Shown: positions 1-6,690, counted from the stretch's first letter. The stretch: DNA of 8,976 nucleotides from an uncultured Rubrobacteraceae bacterium (GCA_902806105.1 CADCVI010000118.1:1-8976), one strand, 5' to 3'. Notes: generated by a model not told the origin, from the letters alone. Program-made: numbers and translations.

Positions 1-149
1 CGGACGTGGCCGACGTCGTATAGGAGGACATCCTCGTCGCTCTCTACGATTCGCACGTTTTCGTCGCCGAGGTGCTCCGCGACCCACTCGGTGGAGACTA
101 GCGCCTCGGGGCGCGCGTACCCCTTCTCCTCGATCTGCTTTTCGGTCAT
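1..149 (-). CDS. Rhodanese-type sulfurtransferase, 5' part only
   Basis: The frame opens with ATG at 149 and runs off the left edge, so only the first 49 residues are visible. They begin [20 protein letters not shown] and continue to a VLLYDVGHV segment. This matches, from memory, the N-terminus of two-domain actinobacterial thiosulfate sulfurtransferases (STxWVAEHL, then a Y-D-x-GH motif that opens the first rhodanese fold). The active-site cysteine lies in the missing C-terminal part and cannot be checked. A strong ribosome binding site, GGGAGG, lies six bases before the ATG, which fixes the start. The gene is divergent from fbiC. The family transfers sulfane sulfur from thiosulfate or mercaptopyruvate to thiophilic acceptors in the cytoplasm. 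The family call is fairly sure; the substrate is unknown. Confidence 0.8.
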   Translation of the reverse strand, partial: MTEKQIEEKGYARPEALVSTEWVAEHLGDENVRIVESDEDVLLYDVGHV

Positions 150-185
150 GGTGATCCTCCCTTATCTAAAACCGCACGAAGAGCT

Positions 186-191
186 ATTCTA
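186..191 (-). promoter_or_regulatory. Possible -10 element of the sulfurtransferase gene
   Basis: On the minus strand these bases read TAGAAT, one mismatch from TATAAT. Transcription from here would give a leader of roughly 30 bases that contains the GGGAGG ribosome binding site. No convincing -35 is visible. A second weaker candidate, TAGATA, lies at 163-168. The element directly abuts the palindrome at 192-224. Confidence 0.35.
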
Positions 192-224
192 AACCATCTC
201 CGACACGTTTTGTCGGGAATGGTT
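192..224. promoter_or_regulatory. Long imperfect palindrome, candidate operator
   Basis: Arms 192-205 and 211-224 are reverse complements at 12 of 14 positions around a 5-base centre. The outer block pairs AACCAT with ATGGTT and the inner block pairs CCGACA with TGTCGG. The two mismatches, at 198-199 against 217-218, separate the blocks. The site lies between divergent promoters, overlaps the expected -35 area of fbiC and touches the possible minus-strand -10. A dimeric repressor could therefore act on both genes. A terminator is unlikely because no gene ends here. The protein that would bind is not identifiable from this window. Confidence 0.5.
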
Positions 225-232
225 GCCTCCGG

Positions 233-256
233 GGTCGGGGGGTATACTCCCCGACC
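233..256 (+). promoter_or_regulatory. fbiC promoter core inside a palindrome
   Basis: The arms GGTCGGGG (233-240) and CCCCGACC (249-256) are perfect inverted repeats. The middle holds the palindrome GTATAC (242-247), so 11 of 12 symmetric pairs match. TATACT (243-248) is one mismatch from the -10 consensus and lies eight bases before the fbiC ATG at 257. That spacing would place transcription initiation at or next to the A of the ATG, giving a leaderless messenger, which is common in actinomycetes. No ribosome binding site precedes the ATG, which agrees. The -35 is weak: TTGCCT at 223-228 is too close, and TGGTTG at 220-225 is a poor match. Confidence 0.5.
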
Positions 257-2650
257 ATGAGAGCAGATACGAGGTACGAAGATCTTATCGGCAGGACGGT
301 TTCCGAAGGCGTCTTGAGGCGGGAGGAGGCCCGTGAGCTCGGGCGGCTGACCCATGGGGATCCCGGTCCCGCGATGGCGGCTGCGGCGGGGTTGCGCGAC
401 CTGCTGTTCGGGCCGAGGATTTCGTACTCGCGCAAGGTCTTTATCCCGCTGACGAAGCTGTGCCGGGACAACTGCGGCTACTGCACCTTCGCGCACGGGC
501 CGCGTCCGGGCGAGAGGGCCTACCTTACGCCGGAGGAGGTGCTGGAGGTCGCGAGGGCCGGTGCCGAGGCCGGGTGCAAGGAGGCGCTCTTCACGCTCGG
601 GGACAAGCCGGAGAAGCGCTACCCGGAGGCGAGGCAGGAGCTCCGGGAGATGGGCTTCTCGACGACGATCGAGTACCTGGTTCACTGCTGCGGGCTGGTC
701 TTCGAAGAAACTGGCCTGTTGCCGCACGCGAACCCGGGGGTGCTCTCCGAGGAAGAGGTTCGCGCGTTGCGTGGGGTCTCGGTCTCGCAGGGGATCATGC
801 TGGAGGGCATCTCGGAGCGCCTACTCGGGCGCGGCATGGCCCACTGGGCCTCGCCGGACAAGGTGCCCGCCCGCAGGATCGAGACGCTGGAGGCCGCGGG
901 CCGCCAGGGGGTGCCGTTCACTACCGGCATTCTCATCGGGATCGGGGAGACGGTCGAGGAGCGGGTCGACGCGCTGCTCGCGATCCGCGAGGTCCACGAG
1001 CGCCACGGCAACGTCCAGGAGTGCATCGTCCAGAACTTCCGGGCGAAGCCGGGGACGAGGATGGCCCTCTCCCCCGAGCCGGTCGAGGCGGAGATGCTCG
1101 CGACCATAGCCCTCGCCCGGCTCCTGCTCCCCGGCGGCGTGACGGTTCAGGCGCCGCCGAACCTGGCGGAGGCCGGTTCCGGTGGCAGGCCGCCCTACGC
1201 GCGCTACATAGAGGCCGGTATCAACGACTGGGGCGGGGTCTCCCCCGTCACCCCCGACCACGTAAACCCCGAGCGGCCCTGGCCCCACCTCGACGAGCTG
1301 GAGAAGGCGACGGAGGCCGAGGGGTACCTGCTCCTCGAACGCCTCGCCATACACCCGTCCTACGCGCTGGACGCGGAGCGCTGGGTGGAGGAGGGGCTCC
1401 GTTCGCGGGTGCTCGCGGACATGGATGCCGAGGGCTTCGCCAGGGTCGAGGACTGGTCGCCCGGGACGACGGAGGAGGTTCCCGCCCGCGCGATCCGCGA
1501 GGTGCGCGGGGGTCGCCCCTCGAAGATGCGCCCCGAGTTCGTGCGGGCGCTGGCGGGGTCGGGCGAGAGGGACCTTGACGAGGCGGAGATCTCGCTGCTG
1601 TACACCGCCCGCGGGACGGAGCTCTCGGAGCTCTGCCGGGTCGCCGACGAGCTCCGGCAGGACGTGATCGGCGACGAGGTGACGTACGTCGTCAACCGGA
1701 ACATAAACTACACGAACCAGTGCTACTTCCGGTGCCGCTTCTGCGCGTTCTCAAAGGGCCCGAAGTCCCTCAACCTGCGCGGCGACCCATACTTGCTAGA
1801 GCCCTCGGAGGTTGCACGAAGGGCGCGCGAGGCCTGGGAGAAGGGCGCGACCGAGGTGTGCATGGTCGGGGGCATCCACGCGAAGTTCACGGGCGACAAC
1901 TACCTCCAGTACCTTCGGGCCGTCAAGGACGAGGTGCCGGGGATGCACGTCCACGCCTTCACGCCGCTGGAGGTCTTCCAGGGGGCGCAGACGCTCGGCA
2001 TCTCCGTCGAGGAGTTCCTGGTCGACCTGAAGGAGGCGGGGCTCGGGACGCTGCCGGGGACGGCCGCCGAGGTTCTGGACGACGAGATCCGGGCGATCAT
2101 CTGCCCGGACAAGGTGAACACGCAGGAGTGGTCCGACGTGATGCGCGCCGCCCACGCCGTGGGGCTCCGCTCGACCGCGACGATAATGTTCGGCCACGTG
2201 GACGGTCCCCTGAACTGGGCCCGCCACCTCCTGGTGCTCCGGAACCTCCAGGCCGAGACTGGAGGCTTCACGGAGTTCGTCCCGCTGCCGTTCGTCCACA
2301 TGGGGGCGCCGCTCTTCCTTCAGGGCCGCAGCAGGCGCGGGCCGACCTTCGCGGAGACGGTGAAGATGCACGCAGTCGCGAGGATCTCGCTGCACGGCTA
2401 CATCGACAACATCCAGGTCTCGTGGGTGAAGCTCGGCGAGGAAGGGGCGAAGCTCTGCCTCCAGGCCGGCTGCAACGACCTCGGCGGCACGCTCATGAAC
2501 GAGAGCATCTCGCGAGCGGCCGGGGCGAGCCACGGCCAGGAGATGACGCCGCCGGAGCTTGAGCGCATAATCTCCGAGATCGGCCGTGTCCCCCGCCGCC
2601 GAACGACGCTCTACGGCACCCCGGAGCGGGAGTACTCCCCGGCCCGCTAA
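257..2650 (+). CDS. fbiC: FO synthase (CofG-CofH fusion), F420 biosynthesis
   Basis: This 797-residue protein makes 7,8-didemethyl-8-hydroxy-5-deazariboflavin (FO), the chromophore of coenzyme F420, from tyrosine and 5-amino-6-ribitylamino-uracil. It carries two radical-SAM modules in the order known for actinobacterial FbiC. The CofG-like half has a CxxxCxxC cluster site at C69, C73 and C76 (CRDNCGYC). The CofH-like half has one at C489, C493 and C496 (CYFRCRFC). Each site should hold a [4Fe-4S] cluster and SAM. Other typical stretches are FTLGDKPEKRY in the first half and MVGGIHAKFTGDNYLQYL in the second. The length is slightly below that of mycobacterial FbiC (about 856 residues). The ATG at 257 is chosen because it opens the conserved frame and directly follows a promoter-like palindrome, giving a probable leaderless transcript. 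No frameshift is visible. F420-linked genes follow convergently. Confidence 0.95.
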   Translation: MRADTRYEDLIGRTVSEGVLRREEARELGRLTHGDPGPAMAAAAGLRDLLFGPRISYSRKVFIPLTKLCRDNCGYCTFAHGPRPGERAYLTPEEVLEVARAGAEAGCKEALFTLGDKPEKRYPEARQELREMGFSTTIEYLVHCCGLVFEETGLLPHANPGVLSEEEVRALRGVSVSQGIMLEGISERLLGRGMAHWASPDKVPARRIETLEAAGRQGVPFTTGILIGIGETVEERVDALLAIREVHERHGNVQECIVQNFRAKPGTRMALSPEPVEAEMLATIALARLLLPGGVTVQAPPNLAEAGSGGRPPYARYIEAGINDWGGVSPVTPDHVNPERPWPHLDELEKATEAEGYLLLERLAIHPSYALDAERWVEEGLRSRVLADMDAEGFARVEDWSPGTTEEVPARAIREVRGGRPSKMRPEFVRALAGSGERDLDEAEISLLYTARGTELSELCRVADELRQDVIGDEVTYVVNRNINYTNQCYFRCRFCAFSKGPKSLNLRGDPYLLEPSEVARRAREAWEKGATEVCMVGGIHAKFTGDNYLQYLRAVKDEVPGMHVHAFTPLEVFQGAQTLGISVEEFLVDLKEAGLGTLPGTAAEVLDDEIRAIICPDKVNTQEWSDVMRAAHAVGLRSTATIMFGHVDGPLNWARHLLVLRNLQAETGGFTEFVPLPFVHMGAPLFLQGRSRRGPTFAETVKMHAVARISLHGYIDNIQVSWVKLGEEGAKLCLQAGCNDLGGTLMNESISRAAGASHGQEMTPPELERIISEIGRVPRRRTTLYGTPEREYSPAR

Positions 2651-2653
2651 CCG

Positions 2654-2675
2654 GGGACGCTTCTCTAGGCGTCCC
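2654..2675. terminator. Hairpin between convergent genes, probable bidirectional terminator
   Basis: GGGACGC (2654-2660) and GCGTCCC (2669-2675) form a perfect 7-bp stem with an 8-base loop. It starts three bases after the fbiC stop and ends directly at the stop codon of the convergent minus-strand gene. The position fits a shared terminator. No T-run follows on either strand, so termination strength is uncertain. Confidence 0.5.
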
Positions 2676-3740
2676 TCAGTCCCGGTATGCCACCAGCCCG
2701 TCGAGCGGCCGGTGCGGGCGCCGTTTCGGCGGGTCTCCGGCGGCGTAGCCCAGGGTGAGGAGGGCGTGCGGCACGAGCCTCTGGTCGAGGCCGAGGGCCG
2801 CGGTCACCTCCCCGGGGCAGAAGAGCGGGGCGCACATCCACCCGGCGTCGAGGCCCTGCTCGTAGGCCGCGAGCAGGGCGTTCTGCGCGGCGGCGCCCAG
2901 GGACTGTACGGCCATCGTGGTCTCGTTGCGCTGCCGGTCGGGATCGGGATAGGTCTGGAGGTCGCCGGGGTAGAGGCAGATGAGGAGCAGGACGGGCGCG
3001 TCGAGGAGGCGGGCGTGGGAGCCCTCCAGGCGCTTCTCGACGATCGCGGCGTCCTGGCCGTCCATCTCCAGGTTCCTGCGCCACTCCTCCCCCATCGCGT
3101 CCGCGAGGCGAGCCTTCGTCTCCCGCTTCGTCACGACGGCGAAGCGCCAGGGCTGGGTGCCGTGTGGCGAGGGGGCCCAGCGGGCGGCCTCCACGACGGC
3201 CTCGATGGCGTCGCCGGGTACCTCCTGCTCCAGGTAGCGCCGGACGGAGCGGCGGCCCCTGAGGGCGTCGAGCAGGGGCTCAGCCGCGCCCTTCGGGGCT
3301 TCCAGGGTGCCCCAGGAGGCGGCGCGCTCCGGTCGGATGGAGATGACCGGGTTGTCTTGTATCCTCATCGCCTCGTACTGGTGGTACTTGCCGCGCAGGA
3401 GCCTGACGGCGGCGGCGTGCTCACCGGTCCCCGGCTCAATGAGTGCGGCCCTGCCGCGCACCATGACGTAGGCGAGGATGGACCAGTCCTCGGCGTAGCG
3501 GTCCGTGACCAGGGCCACGCGGGGGTTTTCGAGGATATTGCGGACGCGTTTGAGGCGGGTGACGGGCACGTCCTTTGGCTTCTCGTCGAGGGCTACGTAC
3601 AGCGTCCGGCCGTCGTAGGCGAAGCAGACGGGGATCGCGTGGGGCGCGCCGTCCGCGTCCGCCGTGGCGAGCCGGGCGACGCGCTGGCGCGTGAGGAAGG
3701 CGGTCTCTTCCGCCGAGAGGATGCCGGTCTCCGCCCTCAA
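2676..3740 (-). CDS. PPOX-domain/FbiB-like nitroreductase fusion protein
   Basis: The 354-residue protein has two domains. Residues 10-143 resemble the PPOX class of probable F420-dependent proteins of the Rv0121 type: RVARLATADADGAPHAIPV near the start, EKPK at 53-56, and a DRYAEDWS segment. Residues 155-350 are a nitroreductase fold with RRSVRRY (163-169), APSPHGTQPWRF (189-200) and W220xxxLxxDG. From memory these motifs, with the later YPD, TM and GAAAQNALLA stretches, match the C-terminal domain of mycobacterial FbiB. That domain uses FMN to reduce dehydro-F420-0 to F420-0. The usual partner domain there is the CofE ligase, which is absent here. The chosen start is TTG at 3740, which overlaps the TGA of the upstream gene in TTGA and has GAGAGGG four bases before it. 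A general F420- or FMN-dependent nitroreductase is the alternative role. The domain calls are firm; the reaction is inferred. Confidence 0.85.
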   Translation of the reverse strand: MRAETGILSAEETAFLTRQRVARLATADADGAPHAIPVCFAYDGRTLYVALDEKPKDVPVTRLKRVRNILENPRVALVTDRYAEDWSILAYVMVRGRAALIEPGTGEHAAAVRLLRGKYHQYEAMRIQDNPVISIRPERAASWGTLEAPKGAAEPLLDALRGRRSVRRYLEQEVPGDAIEAVVEAARWAPSPHGTQPWRFAVVTKRETKARLADAMGEEWRRNLEMDGQDAAIVEKRLEGSHARLLDAPVLLLICLYPGDLQTYPDPDRQRNETTMAVQSLGAAAQNALLAAYEQGLDAGWMCAPLFCPGEVTAALGLDQRLVPHALLTLGYAAGDPPKRRPHRPLDGLVAYRD

Positions 3741-4774
3741 CCGGCCCTCTCCCCCACGCTCTCGCGGACCCTCGGGGCTACCGCCTCGGCGAAGAGCCGC
3801 ATGTTGGCGAGCGCCGCGTCGTGGGTGATGCCGGGGAGGCGTCCCCAGAAGCAGAGGTGGTCGTAGGGGACCTCCTCGTGGAGGGAGGCGAGCCTTCCGG
3901 CTACGTCCTCCGGGGTCCCGACGAAGAATTTGTCCCGATCGAGGTCCTCGGGGCGCAGGCGATGCGGGGTCGGTCCCTCTGGGTCGGCGCCCCACTCGGC
4001 GTAGCGGTTCGCCTGGTAGGCGAGGCCGGGCGCGACGAGATCCCAGGCCCTCTCGCCGTTCTCGTGGACGAAGACGGTGGTGGAGGCGTAGAAGGGGATG
4101 GACGAGGCGTCGCGGCCCCTTGCCTCGATCCTCTCCTTCAGGACGGCGTGCGTCTCCCCGAGGGGGACCCGGCCGCTGGAGGCGAGGAAGCCGTCGGCGA
4201 GACGCGCAGCGCGGTCGAGGGCGGGCTCCGTGTATCCGCCGAGGTAGATCGGTATCTTCCGTCCGGGGCGCGGCTCGAACGGGAGGTCGGGCAGGTTCCA
4301 GCGGCGTCCCGCGTATCCGGTACGGCCCTCGTTCCAGGCGCGGCGGATGATCTCCACCCCCTCCTCCAGCATGGACGGCCGGTTCTTGCGGTTGTACCCC
4401 AGGGCCTCGAACTCGTGAAAGACGTACCCGAGACCGACCCCGAGGGTGAACCGCCCCCCGGAGATGAGGTCGACCACCGCCGCGTCCTCGGCGACGCGCA
4501 GCGGGTGGTGCATCGGGAGGAGCAGGACGTTCGTCCCTATGCCGATGCGGGTAGTGCGCGCGGCGATGGCGGCGGCGACCACGAGCGGCGAGGGGAGGTA
4601 GCCGTCGTCGACAAAGTGGTGCTCGGAGAGCCACACGTCCGAGAAGCCCAGGGCCTCGCCCTCGGAGATCTCCTCCAGAAGCTCCGCGTAAAAACCCGCG
4701 TAGCGCCCCGTGAACGGCAGCTCCTGCCGGAAGTCGTACCAGAGCCCGAAGGTCGGGCCGTTGCCGTGTGCCAA
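3737..4774 (-). CDS. Luciferase-like (LLM class) flavin/F420-dependent oxidoreductase
   Basis: The 345-residue protein has the TIM-barrel pattern of the bacterial luciferase superfamily: an N-terminal FGLWYDFRQ strand, SEHHF at 50-54, GIGTNVLLLPMHHPLRVAED at about 78-97, and the family signature DLISGGRFTLGVGLGY at 102-117. A C-terminal TPEDVAGRL segment follows. Such proteins transfer hydride from F420H2 or use FMNH2 with oxygen. The F420 choice is inferred from the location two genes from fbiC. The start is TTG at 4774, preceded by GAGGGAGG four bases upstream. An ATG at 4849 would add 25 unconserved residues upstream of that site and is rejected. The stop TGA overlaps the TTG of the PPOX-nitroreductase gene, so the two are probably co-transcribed and translationally coupled. 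The substrate is unknown. Confidence 0.88.
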   Translation of the reverse strand: MAHGNGPTFGLWYDFRQELPFTGRYAGFYAELLEEISEGEALGFSDVWLSEHHFVDDGYLPSPLVVAAAIAARTTRIGIGTNVLLLPMHHPLRVAEDAAVVDLISGGRFTLGVGLGYVFHEFEALGYNRKNRPSMLEEGVEIIRRAWNEGRTGYAGRRWNLPDLPFEPRPGRKIPIYLGGYTEPALDRAARLADGFLASSGRVPLGETHAVLKERIEARGRDASSIPFYASTTVFVHENGERAWDLVAPGLAYQANRYAEWGADPEGPTPHRLRPEDLDRDKFFVGTPEDVAGRLASLHEEVPYDHLCFWGRLPGITHDAALANMRLFAEAVAPRVRESVGERAG

Positions 4775-4834
4775 GGTGCCTCCCTCGAATCTCCGGGTCG
4801 CCACATACTCTAACCCAGCGACAACTCGACGCCA

Positions 4835-4870
4835 GCATGTTAGTCGCATGTGATACGCTGATTTGCATGT
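4835..4870 (+). promoter_or_regulatory. vapB promoter region with three GCATGT repeats
   Basis: GCATGT occurs at 4835-4840, 4846-4851 and 4865-4870; the last includes the vapB start codon. Start-to-start distances are 11 and 19 bases, close to one and two helical turns. TACGCT at 4854-4859 fits the TANNNT form of a -10 and lies seven bases before the ATG, so the transcript may be leaderless. Ribbon-helix-helix antitoxins usually repress their own promoter by binding short repeated sites, and these repeats are the obvious candidates. The same 92-base interval must also hold the promoter of the divergent luciferase-like gene, for which I see no clear elements. Confidence 0.45.
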
Positions 4871-5115
4871 CCAAGATGATCCAGATACGGAACGTGCCGG
4901 AGGACCTGCATCGCAGGCTCAAGGTTCGGGCGGCCCGGGCGGGGATGACGCTTTCGGATTACCTGCTCTCGGAGATAGAGCAGGTCGCGGACAAACCGTC
5001 ACTGCGGGAGTGGCTGGAGACCGTTGCGCGCGACGAGCCCGTGAAGTTGGACGAGCCGCCGGAGGTCACGATACGCCGGATGCGAGACGCAGACGACCCG
5101 CGCGACCTCGGCTAG
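4867..5115 (+). CDS. vapB: VapB/FitA-like antitoxin, ribbon-helix-helix
   Basis: This 82-residue protein has a classic ribbon-helix-helix N-terminus. The strand IQIRNVP lies at about 5-11, the helix EDLHRRLKVRAARAG at 12-26 and the helix TLSDYLLSEIEQVA at 28-41. An acidic and proline-containing tail follows, which in this family wraps the toxin. The antitoxin should neutralise the PIN toxin encoded six bases downstream and bind the operon promoter as a dimer. The start ATG at 4867 has no ribosome binding site but sits seven bases after a TANNNT element, so leaderless translation is likely. The ATG three codons further on (4876) is an alternative. An upstream in-frame extension to 4768 would cross the promoter and is not supported. 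The FitA-like subgroup is judged from the RNVPEDLHRRLKVRAARAG pattern. Confidence 0.88.
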   Translation: MSKMIQIRNVPEDLHRRLKVRAARAGMTLSDYLLSEIEQVADKPSLREWLETVARDEPVKLDEPPEVTIRRMRDADDPRDLG

Positions 5116-5121
5116 CGGCTC

Positions 5122-5520
5122 TTGATCGTCCTCGACGCTTCGGCCGCCACCGCCGTGCTCCTGAACCTCGATGGCCCCTCGGCAGCCATCCGCGAGAGGA
5201 TGGGACGCGCAGACGTGAGCCTGCACGTTCCTCACCTCTTCGACGTCGAGGTGCTGCACGCGATCCGCCGGCACAGCTTGAAAGGTGCGCTCTCGGTCGC
5301 ATGGAGCTACAGGGCCACGGAAGCCCTACGTAACCTGAGAGCCGTAAGGTACCCCCACGCCGCGCTCTTGCCCCGGATTTGGGAACTGCGCGAGAACCTG
5401 ACCGCTTACGACGCGGCCTACGTCTCCCTGGCCGAGACGCTCGACGCGCCATTGGTTACCAGGGACGCTCGGCTGGCCCATGCATCAGGGCACCGCGCTG
5501 TAGTGGAGCTATACGAGTAG
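5122..5520 (+). CDS. vapC: VapC-type PIN-domain ribonuclease toxin
   Basis: The 132-residue protein has the PIN-domain layout. The first acidic residue is D5 in MIVLDAS, E43 lies in FDVEVLHAIRR, D97 in LTAYDAAYVSLAE and D115 in LVTRDARLA. These four acidic residues bind Mg2+ or Mn2+ in the active site of VapC RNases, which cut tRNA or rRNA when released from the antitoxin. The length is typical of the family. The start is TTG at 5122, six bases after the vapB stop. There is no good ribosome binding site, so translation probably depends on coupling to vapB, which keeps toxin output below antitoxin output. All catalytic residues are present, so the toxin appears intact. The RNA target cannot be read from sequence. 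Confidence 0.9.
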   Translation: MIVLDASAATAVLLNLDGPSAAIRERMGRADVSLHVPHLFDVEVLHAIRRHSLKGALSVAWSYRATEALRNLRAVRYPHAALLPRIWELRENLTAYDAAYVSLAETLDAPLVTRDARLAHASGHRAVVELYE

Positions 5521-5535
5521 CGCCCCTCCTGCAAC

Positions 5536-5616
5536 CCGTAGACCAGGGAGATCTAAACGAGCCACCGACGGAGTCAAACCCGGCTTCAAACACCGCGGCG
5601 GTTGCCGTAGACCAGG
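5536..5616. repeat. 12-bp direct repeat around the queE 3' end
   Basis: CCGTAGACCAGG occurs at 5536-5547, in the spacer after vapC, and again at 5605-5616, inside the last codons of queE. The copies are 69 bases apart, a multiple of three, so both lie in the queE reading frame (Leu-Val-Tyr-Gly on the minus strand). Two stop codons lie between the copies after the queE stop. This may be a remnant of a small tail duplication, or chance. Confidence 0.4.
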
Positions 5617-6320
5617 ACGTGAAGCTGCGGCAGGACCGTGACGTCGTTCCACCCTTCGACGACGACCTTCTCGGCGAGCCAGGCGTAGCGGTCGAGGAGG
5701 CCGCGCACGTCGGGCTCCGTGGGGTCGTCCGGGGCCGCTCCGGGTGGGTTGTCGTTGCCGACCTGAAGGTACATCGGGACCCCGGGGTACCTCGCGGCCA
5801 CCTCTCTGGCGTAGGCGTAATCCGCGTCGTCCATCACGACGACCTTCAGGAGGACTTCGGTGCGTGGTCCCCCCGCCTCGACGCAGGTGTCCAGCTTGAG
5901 CCAGTCCGTCTCCATGTTCGAGCTCGGCGGCTTCGGGGAGATCGTCAGGTGGTCGAGCTCGGCGAACCACGGTTTGGAGACCGTGCCCTGGGTCTCGATG
6001 GCGAAGGTGTAGCCGTGCTCGTGGCCAAGCTTTACCAGGTCTCCGAGCGGCTGCAAGGCGGGGTTGCCGCCGGAGAGGGTGACGAGGATCGGCCTTGGGG
6101 AGAGCTTCCGCACCTCGTTGAATATCTCCTCCGTCCCTACCCTCCGCCACAGGCCGCGGTGCTCGGGCAGGACGGCGAAGAGGCTGTCGCAGAAGCTGCA
6201 GCGGTAGTCACACCCGCCGGTTCTCACGAAGACGGTCGGGCGCCCGATCACGCCGCCTTCGCCCTGGATCACCGGCCCGAAGACCTCCGAGACGGTGATG
6301 GTCTTGTCCCTCGATGCCAT
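5586..6320 (-). CDS. queE: 7-carboxy-7-deazaguanine synthase
   Basis: QueE is a radical-SAM enzyme that converts 6-carboxy-5,6,7,8-tetrahydropterin to 7-carboxy-7-deazaguanine with loss of ammonia, the third step to preQ0. The 244-residue protein has FGPVIQGEG at 14-22, the [4Fe-4S] motif CxxxCxxC at C37, C41 and C44 (GCDYRCSFCD), the SAM-binding SGGNPAL at 83-89, AIETQGT at 107-113 and SPKPPSS at 128-134. The tail ends LPQLHVLVYGNRRGV. From memory this closely follows the Bacillus subtilis form in motif type and length. The start ATG at 6320 is two bases after the queD stop (TGAagATG), indicating coupling. A longer frame back to 6401 would overlap queD and adds unconserved residues. Confidence 0.95.
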   Translation of the reverse strand: MASRDKTITVSEVFGPVIQGEGGVIGRPTVFVRTGGCDYRCSFCDSLFAVLPEHRGLWRRVGTEEIFNEVRKLSPRPILVTLSGGNPALQPLGDLVKLGHEHGYTFAIETQGTVSKPWFAELDHLTISPKPPSSNMETDWLKLDTCVEAGGPRTEVLLKVVVMDDADYAYAREVAARYPGVPMYLQVGNDNPPGAAPDDPTEPDVRGLLDRYAWLAEKVVVEGWNDVTVLPQLHVLVYGNRRGV

Positions 6321-6322
6321 CT

Positions 6323-6688
6323 TCACGGCCGGCGCTCCGGACGATACTCGGCCCACGTCTTCTGCGTCTCGCTGACTCTGACGGCTACGACCTCGGGCCA
6401 CAGGGAGCTCGCGAAGTCGTAGAGCCAGCGAGCGACGTTCTCGGCGCTCGTGACGCCGGGCACCACGTCGTTGAGGTTGCGATGGTCCAGCTTCTCGTCA
6501 ACGAAGTCCTTGAACGGCGCGAGCTCACCGTAGTCGCGCACGAAGCCGTCCTCGTTCAGCTCCGCGCTCTCCAGCACGAGCTCCACGCGGTAGGAGTGGC
6601 CGTGCGGCCGCGAGCATTTGTGCGAAGGCGGGAGGTGGTCAAGGCTGTGCGACGCCTCGAAGTCGAACCGTTTCGTGATGACGTACAT
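6323..6688 (-). CDS. queD: 6-carboxy-5,6,7,8-tetrahydropterin synthase
   Basis: QueD converts dihydroneopterin triphosphate to 6-carboxy-5,6,7,8-tetrahydropterin, the second step to preQ0. The 121-residue protein has the expected T-fold size and motifs. Zinc ligands are H14, H29 and H31. The catalytic C25 lies in CxxxHGH (CSRPHGH), the signature that separates QueD from folate-pathway PTPS-III, which has Glu there. The D68-H69 pair lies in DHRNLND, and E107 in VSET anchors the pterin. The start ATG at 6688 lies two bases after the stop of a possible 17-residue ORF and has no strong ribosome binding site of its own, so coupling to that ORF is possible. QueE follows two bases downstream. Confidence 0.95.
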   Translation of the reverse strand: MYVITKRFDFEASHSLDHLPPSHKCSRPHGHSYRVELVLESAELNEDGFVRDYGELAPFKDFVDEKLDHRNLNDVVPGVTSAENVARWLYDFASSLWPEVVAVRVSETQKTWAEYRPERRP

Positions 6689-6690
6689 CG

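Noticed and set aside
460..1578. Long plus-strand frame inside fbiC
   Set aside because: It is a Gly/Arg/Ala-rich shadow of the fbiC frame, typical of G+C-rich DNA, with no domain and no ribosome binding site.
2586..3866. Long plus-strand frame opposite the PPOX-nitroreductase gene
   Set aside because: It is antisense to a clear two-domain protein, has no recognisable motifs and starts inside fbiC.
4775..4849. ATG start at 4849 for the luciferase-like gene
   Set aside because: The added 25 residues do not resemble the family and lie upstream of the strong GAGGGAGG site that serves the TTG at 4774.
3741..4922. An open frame that would extend the PPOX-nitroreductase protein upstream to 748 residues
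   Set aside because: It overlaps the conserved luciferase-like gene in another frame, is Arg/Pro-rich and shows no domain. The conserved protein begins at the TTG at 3740.
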